Translations under genes and position numbers: made by a program
Part shown: in pieces, positions 1-8,600 of the stretch
Numbering within the stretch: the stretch's first letter is position 1
How the letters are laid out: every line of letters begins with the position of its first letter
DNA from: Oscillospiraceae bacterium
GTDB taxonomy: Bacteria; Bacillota; Clostridia; Oscillospirales; UBA929
Direction of reading: 5' to 3'
Assembly (NCBI GenBank): GCA_031271525.1
Contig: JAISVO010000036.1
Span: 1-10,387 of the forward strand
Length of the DNA stretch: 10,387 bases
Notes under the pieces: model-generated
Databases searched by the model: none
The model's input: the letters and a program-made list of their open reading frames with translations, nothing else
Told to the model about the DNA's origin: nothing

Positions 1-516
1 CTTGAGAAATATTACGTCGAGGACAGTCACGAGGCTATCATCGACCGTGCAACCTTCGATGCCGTCCAAGCGGAGATGGCTCGGCGGGCAGCAAAGGCGC
101 ACCACCCGCAAAAGAGGACATTCACCGAGTTTTCAGGGCGGATAACCTGCGGACGGTGCGGGGCGAAGTTCCGCAAAAAAGTCAACGCCATCGGTACGAA
201 ATATGCCAAGGTGACGTGGGCTTGCGCGACCTACACCTACAGAGGCAAGCACGAGTGCGCCGCCAAGCGGATACCCGAAGACATCCTCAAAGAGAAATGC
301 GCCGAGGTTTTGGGGCTGGTTGAATACGACCCTACCGCGCTAACGGATAAGGTTGCAGGGATAACCGTTCCCGACGACGGCATTTTGGTGTTCGTATTCA
401 AGGACGGCACGGAGCGGACGCTTCGTTGGGAGAACCGCTCCCGAGCGATGAGCTGGACGGACGAGATGAAGCAAGCCGCCCGCAAGCGGGCGTTGGGAGG
501 TGCGGACAATGGCTAA
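1..516 (+). CDS. Large serine recombinase, C-terminal part (5' truncated by window edge)
   Basis: The frame is open from base 1, so only the last 171 residues are present and the catalytic N-terminal resolvase domain would lie to the left of the window. What is visible is the end of the recombinase domain (YYVEDSHEAII followed by a FDAVQAEMARR helix), then a zinc ribbon with four cysteines whose codons start at 148, 157, 223 and 256 (CGRC, then WAC, then HEC), and a short strand-rich tail (FVFKDGTERTLRW). Family knowledge: in large serine recombinases the C-terminal zinc ribbon binds the attachment-site DNA. Unlike its downstream neighbour it has no long coiled coil after the ribbon, so it is the short-tailed member of the pair. 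Its stop codon overlaps the next gene by 8 bp, which indicates translational coupling in one operon. The internal ATG at 76 is not a start, because family-conserved sequence lies upstream of it. Confidence 0.9.
   Translation, partial: LEKYYVEDSHEAIIDRATFDAVQAEMARRAAKAHHPQKRTFTEFSGRITCGRCGAKFRKKVNAIGTKYAKVTWACATYTYRGKHECAAKRIPEDILKEKCAEVLGLVEYDPTALTDKVAGITVPDDGILVFVFKDGTERTLRWENRSRAMSWTDEMKQAARKRALGGADNG
495..500 (+). promoter_or_regulatory. Ribosome binding site of the second recombinase
   Basis: GGGAGG lies inside the end of the preceding gene, 8 nt ahead of the ATG at 509. This spacing favours ATG 509 over the in-frame GTG at 500, which would start on the last base of the Shine-Dalgarno itself. 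The placement suggests that ribosomes finishing the upstream recombinase re-initiate here. Confidence 0.75.
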
Positions 517-2104
517 TGTCAGGGTAATCCCCGCCACCGCCCCCGTCCTCTCGGCACAGGAGCGCAACTCAGCTCTCAGGCGGCGTGTGGCATTCTACGC
601 AAGGGTAAGCACCGATTCCTCGGAGCAGAAGACCTCCTATGACGCCCAAGTGGACTACTACACCAAATTCATCCAAAGCCATCCCGAGTGGGAGTTCGTC
701 TGCGGATACACCGACGAGGGTATTTCAGCGGTCAATACCAAGCGCCGTGAAGGGTTCAAGCAGATGGTCAAAGACGGCTTGAGCGGCAAGTTTGATCTGC
801 TCGTCACCAAGTCAGTCAGCCGTTTCGCCCGAAACACCGTGGACAGCCTGACCACCGTCCGCAAGCTGAAAGAGGTCGGCTGTGAAATCTGGTTCGAGGA
901 GCAAAACATCTACACGCTGGATTCAAAGGGCGAGCTACTGATAACCATTATGTCGAGCCTCGCCCAAGAAGAAAGCCGCTCCATCTCTGAGAATGTGACT
1001 TGGGGTCAGCGAAAGCGAATGGCTGACGGCAAGGTCAGCCTTCCGTATGCTCAGTTCCTCGGCTACGAGAAAGGCGAAGACGGCCTGCCGCAGATTGTGC
1101 CAGCCGAAGCCGACATCGTGCGGCTCATTTTCAGGCTTTACATGGAGGGCAAGACCTTCTCGGCAATCGCCAAGTTCCTAAGCGGCCACGCTATTCCGTC
1201 ACCGGCAGGTAAAGCCACATGGCAGAGCGCCGTTGTTCGGTCAATCCTGACCAACGAAAAATACAAGGGTCACGCACTTTTGCAAAAGACGTTCTGCGCG
1301 GACTTCCTCACTAAGAAGATGGTCAAAAACGAAGGTCAGGTTCAGCAGTATTACGTCGAGGACAGCCATCCCGCCATCATCGAGCCTGACGAGTTCGACA
1401 CGGTTCAACTTGAGATAGAACGGCGCAAGAGCCTCGGAAGGGTCACCAGCTCAACGAGCATATTTTCATCCCGCATAATCTGCGCCGATTGCGGCGGGTA
1501 TTTCGGCAAAAAGGTCTGGGGCAGCTACAAAGGCGATAAGACCTACCGCAAAGAGGTCTGGCGCTGTAACGATAAATACAAGCGGCTCGGCAAGCCCGGC
1601 AAGGGCTGTAAAACACCACACATCACAGAGGACGAGATAAAGGCTCGGTTCTTATCGGCGTTCAACCGCCTGATGGAGAGCCGAGACGGACTGATCGAGG
1701 ACTGCAGGCTTGCCCAGAGCGTCCTCTGCGACGCCACGGCGATCGACGCCGAACTCGCCGAACTGCACAGTGAGATCGATGTGGTCACGGAACTCTCCCG
1801 AAAGGCAATCTACGAGAATGCCAGAACCGCTGTCAACCAGACCGAGTGGACAAAGCGCAACAACGCCTACCTCGAGCGCCACCGCAAAGCCTCGGAGCGC
1901 ATGGACGAACTGGAAGCCGCCAAGCGCGAACGGCTCGGCAAGGCGAAAATCATCGAGGGCTTTATCAGGGATATTGCCAGCCGGCCGCTCGTCCTCACGG
2001 AGTTTGACGAGAAGCTCTGGCTGGCGGTCATCGACACCGCTACGGTCGGTCAAGACGGCAGGGTGACTTTCAGGTTCAGGAACGGCACGGAGATAACCGC
2101 CTAA
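509..2104 (+). CDS. Large serine recombinase (site-specific integrase), complete
   Basis: 531 residues from ATG 509, a normal length for this family. The resolvase catalytic domain spans about residues 25-170, with YARVST holding the predicted nucleophile Ser34 and Arg32, a GYTDEGISA motif at 66-74, and SRFARN with catalytic-type Arg105 and Arg108. The recombinase domain follows at about 185-300, including a TFSAIAKFL helix and TNEKYKGHALLQKTF. A zinc ribbon uses Cys325, Cys328, Cys353 and Cys367. A long charged helical region at about 383-487 fits the coiled coil that controls synapsis in integrases, and a short strand tail (VTFRFRNGTEITA) ends the protein. By family knowledge it cuts and rejoins DNA through a 5' phosphoserine link, moving an element into or out of a chromosomal attachment site. 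It is the last gene of a recombinase operon and a terminator follows the stop. No directionality factor is visible in the window. All key residues are present, so it should be active. Start chosen from the ribosome binding site at 495-500. Confidence 0.95.
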   Translation: MANVRVIPATAPVLSAQERNSALRRRVAFYARVSTDSSEQKTSYDAQVDYYTKFIQSHPEWEFVCGYTDEGISAVNTKRREGFKQMVKDGLSGKFDLLVTKSVSRFARNTVDSLTTVRKLKEVGCEIWFEEQNIYTLDSKGELLITIMSSLAQEESRSISENVTWGQRKRMADGKVSLPYAQFLGYEKGEDGLPQIVPAEADIVRLIFRLYMEGKTFSAIAKFLSGHAIPSPAGKATWQSAVVRSILTNEKYKGHALLQKTFCADFLTKKMVKNEGQVQQYYVEDSHPAIIEPDEFDTVQLEIERRKSLGRVTSSTSIFSSRIICADCGGYFGKKVWGSYKGDKTYRKEVWRCNDKYKRLGKPGKGCKTPHITEDEIKARFLSAFNRLMESRDGLIEDCRLAQSVLCDATAIDAELAELHSEIDVVTELSRKAIYENARTAVNQTEWTKRNNAYLERHRKASERMDELEAAKRERLGKAKIIEGFIRDIASRPLVLTEFDEKLWLAVIDTATVGQDGRVTFRFRNGTEITA

Positions 2105-2135
2105 ACTCCAATGCAGGAATACGCTGCGATTTGCG

Positions 2136-2162
2136 GCTCGCCTTCGGGCGGGCTTTTCTTTT
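2136..2162 (+). terminator. Rho-independent terminator of the recombinase operon
   Basis: A 7-bp GC-rich stem (GCTCGCC pairs with GGCGGGC, one T-G wobble) closes a TTCG tetraloop and is followed directly by TTTTCTTTT. It lies 31 nt after the stop codon of the second recombinase and has the right polarity for it. Confidence 0.85.
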
Positions 2163-2171
2163 GCCCTCGGA

Positions 2172-2242
2172 CTATCTTTTAACGATTCCAAGGCAAATCG
2201 TTAAAAGATGCACACCCCCAAGAGGTAATCGTTAAAAGATAG
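2172..2242. repeat. Three copies of a 14-bp motif: an inverted pair plus a further direct copy
   Basis: The motif AATCGTTAAAAGAT occurs at 2196-2209 and 2227-2240. Its exact inverse occurs at 2174-2187. Inverted copy 1 and copy 3 share two more bases (16-bp match, 2172-2187 with 2227-2242). Copies 1 and 2 can form a 14-bp perfect hairpin with an 8-nt loop (2188-2195). The two direct copies start 31 bp apart, about three helical turns, so a protein would meet both on the same face of the helix. Location just beyond the recombinase terminator suggests binding sites for a recombinase, an accessory factor or a regulator. This is inference; the stem is AT-rich with no T-run after it, so it is a poor terminator. 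Confidence 0.8.
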
Positions 2243-2258
2243 CCCGAAGCAAGGCTGT

Positions 2259-2279
2259 GTTCAAATCCCTACTTCTGCA
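2259..2279 (+). other. tRNA 3'-end-like fragment, candidate attachment site or scar
   Basis: The block reads as position 53 to 73 of a tRNA: G, then a T-loop TTCAAAT with the conserved TTC and A58, then CCCTA as the T-stem 3' strand, CTTCTGC as the 3' acceptor strand and A as discriminator. Immediately upstream, the expected T-stem 5' strand (TAGG before the G) is absent (CTGT instead), and no rest of a tRNA is found. Family knowledge: an element that integrates in the 3' end of a tRNA leaves such a 3' fragment at its far end. It does not match the tRNA-Ala at 2420-2496. Against this reading, no CCA follows, and serine recombinases rarely use tRNA sites, so chance or an older tyrosine-integrase event are alternatives. 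Confidence 0.4.
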
Positions 2280-2367
2280 AAACCGCTCTTGGGGAAACAA
2301 CAACTATTGCTACAAGCCTAAGCCCTCAAAACGCAAAATCCCCTGTAAACAGGCATTGCGGGCAATC
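2280..2367. other. Intergenic stretch without a recognised gene
   Basis: I see no reading frame with a ribosome binding site here. The only structure is a small palindrome at 2342-2353 (CCTGT, two bases, ACAGG). It lies between the candidate element end and the terminator of the tRNA unit. Confidence 0.6.
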
Positions 2368-2412
2368 AAAAAACCACCTACTGAACTCATACGAGTTTAT
2401 CAATAGATGGTT
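2368..2412 (-). terminator. Rho-independent terminator of tRNA-Ala
   Basis: Read on the - strand, AACCATCTATTG (2412-2401) pairs over 12 bp with CAGTAGGTGGTT (2383-2372) and runs into a T6 tract (2373-2368). An inner hairpin AACTC/GAGTT (2384-2397) caps it. Two positions pair as U-G only in the - strand transcript; on the + strand they would be C-A mismatches. This fixes the direction. It begins 8 nt after the end of the tRNA. Confidence 0.82.
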
Positions 2413-2419
2413 GATGATG

Positions 2420-2496
2420 TGGTGGAGACGAGGGGAATCGAACCCCTGACCTCACGGATGCGAACCGTGCGCACTACCAGACTGTGCTACGCCCCC
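2420..2496 (-). tRNA. tRNA-Ala, anticodon CGC
   Basis: A complete 77-nt cloverleaf on the - strand, including an encoded CCA end. The acceptor stem is GGGGGCG with CGTCTCC, giving the alanine identity pair G3-U70 (plus a G5-U68 wobble). The D-stem is GCAC/GTGC with a GG-containing loop. The anticodon stem CACGG/CCGTG holds the loop TTCGCAT, so the anticodon is CGC (reads GCG). The T-stem AGGGG/CCCCT holds TTCGATT, and the discriminator is A73. It has its own promoter and terminator, so it is a single-gene transcription unit. It is intact, so the neighbouring element has not disrupted it. Confidence 0.96.
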
Positions 2497-2527
2497 GTAA
2501 TGACGCCAAAAATGCGGTACGTTTGAC

Positions 2528-2556
2528 AGTTTACCACAACCAAAACGATTTGTAAA
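2528..2556 (-). promoter_or_regulatory. Sigma-70-type promoter of tRNA-Ala
   Basis: On the - strand a -35 box TTTACA (2556-2551) is separated by exactly 17 bp from a -10 box TAAACT (2533-2528). The -10 box ends 31 nt before the tRNA 5' end, giving a leader of about 24 nt for RNase P removal. Confidence 0.65.
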
Positions 2557-2630
2557 GAAAAAAATAATGGCGTATCCTCCCATATCATTTGAGTGTCAAG
2601 AAGAAGCCAAAAAGCAAATCTGAACAAAGC

Positions 2631-2655
2631 GAAAGCCCCCGGTCAGGGGGCTTTC
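2631..2655 (-). terminator. Terminator of the SLH surface-protein gene
   Basis: A perfect 10-bp stem (GAAAGCCCCC / GGGGGCTTTC) with a 5-nt loop starts 21 bases past the stop codon of the large - strand gene. On the - strand it leads into a T-rich run (GCTTTGTTC). A second small hairpin (2654-2668, TCCGCG/CGCGGA) sits between it and the stop codon. The weak T-run makes this less certain as an intrinsic terminator than the stem alone suggests. Confidence 0.75.
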
Positions 2656-2676
2656 CGCGGCACGCGGAGCGATTGT

Positions 2677-5600
2677 TTACTCCGCAATCAATGTCAAGTA
2701 GTCCTTGAACAACTGCGCCAGCTCGGCGCGTATGGCGTTCCGCTCGGGCTCCAGCGTGTTTCCGTCGATGATGTTATTCAACACTCCGGCGGCACCCAAT
2801 GCGTTGACAGCCTCTGCCGCCCATGCGTCGGCACCGGTATACCTCGCGTCTTGATAGTCAGGAATACTAACCCCCTTATACGTCAGGTAGTTATACAGCA
2901 TGGTGACCATCTCCTGACGGGAAATCAACTTACTGGGGTTAAACCCGTTCCCGGTCCCCGTAACGATCCCTTGCTCAGCCGCCCAACAGACGGCATCGCT
3001 ATACCATAAGCCAACCGGTACATCGATGAATTGTCCTTTGTCCTTTGCCCAGTGTCCATTGGGCTTACCCTCCAGCTTCCAGATCAATGTGGCAAACGTT
3101 GCGCGGGAAAAAGTGTCGAAGGGCTTATACCGGCTGCTGTTGTCGCCGTCCACATAACCGTAATAGTTTGCGTAGGCGACGGCGTCGTAGAACCAGTCGG
3201 TTGGGGAAATGTCGATGAAAATATTGTCCCAGAGCGCCACTGGGTCGATCCCGGCGGTGTAGAGCCGCTCCTCCGATGTTGTGAACGTAACCATGCCGCC
3301 ACTGTACGCGCCGGTGAGCCGAGTCAGTCTACCACTGGCGCTGAGGGACCAAACGGAGACCGCGCGGGGGTCCGCACCCTCCTTGAGAGTATATGGCAGA
3401 CTGACAGACCCTTGGACATCTGACTTTATGTTACCTACGAAGACCGCGATACTGACCGGCGCATTGTAATCCCTGACCCGAGCCTCTTGCAGTTTGGTTA
3501 AGCTTTCCGCTTTGCTTATTTCCACGGTAACCGGCGTCACACCGAGCCGCTCAGTTCCCGCCAGCGACGCCAAGGCGTCCGGGGAGAGAGTCAGTTCGCC
3601 CGCAGGGAGGCGAAGCGTCGCGCTTACGTTGGCCGCGCTGAGTTTTTGCGCTGTGTTGACATCGAAGCTGACCGACTTGGCGTTCGTCTGCGCCGCGAGG
3701 TTGAAGACCGCTAAACCGTTCGCCGAGCTTCGGATGATTTCGTTCAGCTTGCTCTCGGGCAAGGTCAGCTTCACATCGCTGCCACTCCGGCTGTACGCCA
3801 CACTGACCGCGCCGCCATTGACCGACACCGTGAGGGCCGGGAGAGTGCCGCCGATGTCGGGGGTATACGGCGGGTTAACCGGCGGCGGCGGTGTTGACAC
3901 GCCCGTTACGGTGATGGGGAAGTCTGCGTGGAGACCGTAAGGGGCGATGACGACATTTAGATTGGTGCTGCCGTTCGCGACCGCGACCAGCTTACCGTCG
4001 CGGACATGGGCGATACTGGGGTCATCGGTGCCGAACAAGACTTCCCCGCTGTTAAACGGGCCGACCGGCCAATATTCCGCGCTCAATGCATACGTGTTCC
4101 CGACCCGCGCAGGGATCGTATTGGTCACCATGCCGTCGCCGATGTTCAAGGTTATGGCAAAGGGGGCGTCCAGATGGAATCGCTCCACGACCTCCTCGCT
4201 GACCGTCAAGCCCTCGTTTTCCACCGTGGTTGATTGTCGCGCGTTGTCCCGCACGGTGTAGGAGATGTCCATGAACCCGAAGAACTCGAAGCCCTGAGGC
4301 GGTATCAGAAGTTCCAGCGTAATCTCGCGGCTCTCGCCCGGGGCCAGCACGCCGACCGCCTCTGAAGCGTATTCCAGCTCGTCTTCGCTTAACCCATACT
4401 CCTTCCAGCTCATGTACGGACCGCGGAACTCCGCGTAAAGGACATCCAGCCCGCTTCCCGGGATGTTTCCAGTATTCTCAACCGTCAGAGTGGCAAGGAG
4501 GGAGGAGTCCCGCTGAGTATGAACGACATCCCTCACTTCATACCGCGCCTCCTGCATCAGCGGTTCACTGTGACCCCGCGCATCCCAGTCGTCAATCCAT
4601 CCGTCCACATACTCAGAGCCGTAGCCCATGACGATGTAACCCGCGATGTTGTCAAGGGGTACCGAGAGGGAGAAGGAAACAGGTACGGACTGCCCGGGCA
4701 GCAGTGGCTCCGGATCCTCCGGATCGTAGGTGTGGACGAGGACACCTTGATCCACTGTGCCCGGCCCGAAGCCGTAGAACTCCGCCCGATAGTCCCGCGC
4801 GGCAGTCAATCCGTAGTTAATGAGGTTTGCGGTAACCGTAATCGTCTCCCCCGGCGCGGGATACGTATTGCTGAAAGCGATATCCCGCACCTCAATACTG
4901 CTGTCCGGATGGAAGACTGTCGCGGCAAGGCTTAGGTCCCGGATCGCGACGGGGTTGTTTACGTCGTCGGTATATGTCTGCAGGAACTTGTTGTGGATGA
5001 CCATCATATCGCCCCGCTCGCTGACCGCGAAGACATGGTCTCTGTTGTGGTGTCCATTGAAGGTCAGTTGGTTGATCGGCGCCCATGAGGATGCGCCGAC
5101 TTCGACGGGTCCGGGCTCTGTGACCGGTTCTTCGACGCCTTCCTCCGGCCTTACCTCGGCCAAAAGCTCCGTTTTGATCAGCGCCGTCGCGTACAGCTCC
5201 ACCGAATACTCATCCTCCGTGTCGTATGTCCAGCCCTCGGTGTCGATGGCGTTCCATATGACGTATAAGTCGCCCTTCGGGGAAACCTGCGGCACATAGC
5301 TCCCGATTGGCACCGAGTTCGTGCTTTCCACGCCCTGCGAACGGACGGAAGAGCCGTCCGCCTCATATAGCTCGACAGTACCCGGGAAAATCGCATTGAT
5401 CGGGGAACCTTCATCGTCCGTCGTCCTCGGCTGTCCATTGATGTCGATCAGCAAAAGTTCGCCCGTTTCACCGTCCCGTGAGAGAAGCCCCCCAATATCC
5501 AAATAGAGCAGATTGTTTTCATTTTCCACCCAGAAGAGATATGTCTCGCTTCCGTTGGAAGCGAACTGCGGGAGGGACTCATACTGGATCGTCTCACCCT

Positions 5601-8600
5601 CCGCAAGGAACCCGAACACGCGGAAGGGCAGATAGGTCTTGTGCGACGCGAACTCATAAAGCTGCAGGTACAGCTCGCGGTCCTCCACCGTGCTCTTGTT
5701 GTTATCCATATCCACGGTGAAGGCGTACGCCGCGAACCCACCGTGCTCCACCGCCGCAAAGTCGACGATCAGCGGGTCTGCGTAACCGGGAATCGGTGAG
5801 AGGACAAACCTCTGCCCGCCGAAGCTTTTTATCAGTTCCGCCGCCGCCAAAGGGTCGGCAATCTCATTGGGGAAGTACATATCCCGCGCCCATTCGCCGC
5901 GCGCGCCATCGTAGAGCATATAGCAGAGGGAGCAGTCGTTCGCGGTGGAATCCATCGTCGCCACAAACTCGGCGGCACTCCCGCCCTGCGGGAGCGTTTT
6001 GAGATAATAGACGACCATGTCCCCTGTCATCGGGTCGTAGACGCCCCGGGGCGAGTAATCGACCATACTGTCGTCGGTCAGGCGTTCCGCCGGGCCGACG
6101 GTACGGCTTATCTTGTCGAATAGGGCGGCGTAAATCTCCATCGAACCGGTATAGCTTGCTAGGTCGGTCAGAGGACCGTCCCCATTCATCCAGGTAATCA
6201 GGATCTTGCCGCCCGCATCGACGATGTGCGGCTCGAAATCGCCGCCGATCAGCCCCGGCGAAACCGGAAGAGGTTCGCTCCACCGATCCGCCTCTGGGAG
6301 GTACGGGTCGTAGCCGTTATAAACACTGTAGAACAGCGTTGTGGTGCCATCTTGGTCGCGGCCCAAGAAGACCATCAGGTAGTCGTTTTCGCCGAAGGCC
6401 AGAATCTGCGGTTCGGGGTTATCGTAACCGTTTTTCTGCAGCGTTGTCTCCCCGCTCTGCACAAACCCGGCATAAGGCGTAATCGTCATCGGCGTCCAAT
6501 CGGAGGGGTTCCCCTCAAAGGACCGCACGTTGACCTGCAGATTCTCCGCCGTCATTGGCGGCGAAGCGGCGGGGTAACTCATAAATCGGGTATTATTGCT
6601 CTGACTAAAAGAACCGAAACGAAGGTCTACGACTTTATAGCTAAACGGTATCGTCAGGAGGAAGACGTCGATCCCAATTTTCAAGGAAGCGCTGAAGGCG
6701 AAGCCCCCGGGTGAATCCGCCTCAGTTTTGCCGATGTATTCCTGATCAATCAACAGGTCGGCGTCCAGTTCAAAACCGCCCTTGATCGAGAGGAGCTTGT
6801 TGATTCCTATACCGGCATAGAGGAAAACCGAAGCATTCATGATAAACTCGGAACCGAAATCCAGCTCGTCACCGAAGTTAATCTCCCGCCTCGCTATGTC
6901 GGTCTGGCTCACATCGGTTTTAGCAGTGAACCCCATATCCATCATCGCGTTGAAGAAACCCTCAACGCCGAAGTAGACCGGGATAAATACCACAGGAACC
7001 ACTACATAGTAGGTCAGCCGGAAGCCCGCGGCAATTCCTAGGAAGATACCGCCGCCGGCGAGCATCGGACGGGTGTCCGTATTGCCGTCTTCCGTCGTCA
7101 CCGTTCGTAGGGTGAAGTCTAGGAAGAAACCGACGGTAGGCGCAACCGACCACTGGGGCGCGCCAAACCCCATCAACTCCTGATTGCTGCCCGGGTCGGT
7201 AAGCATATTCTTGGCTTCGCCGAGCTTCTGTTTGAGGCTTGCAAGAAAACCGTTTTTGCTGTAGTCCGTCCCACTGACCGGATTGCCGTAGTTCTTGCTG
7301 GTGTTCGCGTTATCCCCTTCCTTTCTCTGACGGACCTTCCCGAAGGAGAGCCGGGTAGTCACGCCGTCTGCCAGCTGCTGCACCGAGAAGGACATACTCT
7401 TGATGGTGGTGGTGAAGTTCAGCTTACCAATCAGGGGGATCGGCTCGTAGGAATAGGTGGACTCCGCGATGTTCGGCATGTTAAAATTCTGGTTCACCGG
7501 TGTCAGGACGGTGGAGATATGCAGCTCGCACCCGGTGAAGACGGGGGCGTAGACCGATCTGTTCATGATCGCCCGCAGCTCGGGGGACGGTTCCCTCATC
7601 GCGCTCTCCGGATCGGGCGCCAACTCCCCGGCCCGCCTGTCGGTGACCATCTGCACATAGACCTTATCGCCGTGCTGATAGCCCTCCGCGCCGTCCTCAC
7701 GGATCCCTTCAAGGGAGACAAACCACCGGTTGGGGTCGCTCGGGTCCCTCTCCCCGGGGATCGACTTCTTGACAAGGGTCTGGTTCTCCCCATCGCAGAT
7801 GAGGAAGTTCACCCCTTGAATCGTCTCGGTGGCAGTTGACTCTGTGCCGTTGCTGTTATACATCTGGTATTGCACTTTATCGGCAACGGTGACGTAGACA
7901 ATCCCAATCGGAAGGGCGTCGATCTGCTCCGCCGCCGGGAGGGGAATCGAACCGGTATGGCTCTCGACGTTCCCGACATACAGCCCCGACCGAATAAACC
8001 GCGCGGTCTGCGTGTTTTCGGCGTTCGCCGTGATAACTCCGACGTTCAGCACCGTCACCATCTCGTCTCTGGACTTTGTGGTATTCGCATTAACCATCGT
8101 TGTGATCGTCTTCCTAATCGGAGCGACGCCGCTCGCGAGGGCATCAATGTTCAGCTCGGCGATCCGGTTCATCCCGTCCACCGCAATCTGATAGCGGAGC
8201 CGGGTTCCGGGCAGCGCCATAAAGGGGGCCGTTTCGAAACCGCCGCCGCTCGTCGCCAAGCCGATCGACGCTCCGGCGTTGATCACGCCGCCGACCGCCG
8301 GATACCTTGGGGACGACTTCAACTCGCTCAGCAGGTTCCGCGCATCGTGAAACAAAAAGCCGCTCAGGGCGTAATACTTCGGTTTAACGGACGATTGGTC
8401 CACCGACAACTCAATGATGTTGCTCTCCGCCGTCAAGCCCGCGTGGAAGAAGAAGACGTTGCCGCTGAATGTTTCCTTGGTGTGCGGGTCAACCCACTTC
8501 AATCCTCCTGATTTGCCCTCTTTCAGCCTCGCCGCGACGGTGAAGAGCTGGTTGTTCACCACCTTCCCCCCTTCCGAGACGATAAAGTCGGTTTGGGTGG

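Noticed and set aside
500..508. GTG at 500 as start of the second recombinase
   Set aside because: The GTG begins on the last base of the GGGAGG motif; ATG 509 has the correct spacing to it.
1652..2191. 179-codon - strand open frame
   Set aside because: It lies entirely opposite the coiled-coil part of the intact serine recombinase and crosses that gene's terminator; its composition is what an antisense frame of GC-rich coding DNA gives.
2172..2242. CRISPR array
   Set aside because: There are only three 14-bp copies, one of them inverted, with unequal 8- and 17-bp gaps and no cas genes.
2420..2496. tRNA-Ala as the attachment site of the recombinase element
   Set aside because: The tRNA is complete, and the tRNA-like fragment at 2259-2279 differs from its 3' end, so no repeat of this gene flanks the element here.
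2594..2599. A second TTGACA box on the - strand upstream of the tRNA
   Set aside because: At 16-19 bp spacing no good -10 box follows (GATACG is the best); the TTTACA/TAAACT pair nearer the tRNA is better.
6950..7066. Transmembrane helix anchor in the surface protein
   Set aside because: The hydrophobic run is broken by prolines and aromatic alternation and sits in mid-protein; the SLH repeats already supply the anchor.
7870..8511. 213-codon + strand open frame
   Set aside because: It lies opposite the surface-protein gene, is rich in Arg/His/Gly and shows no domain; a shadow frame.
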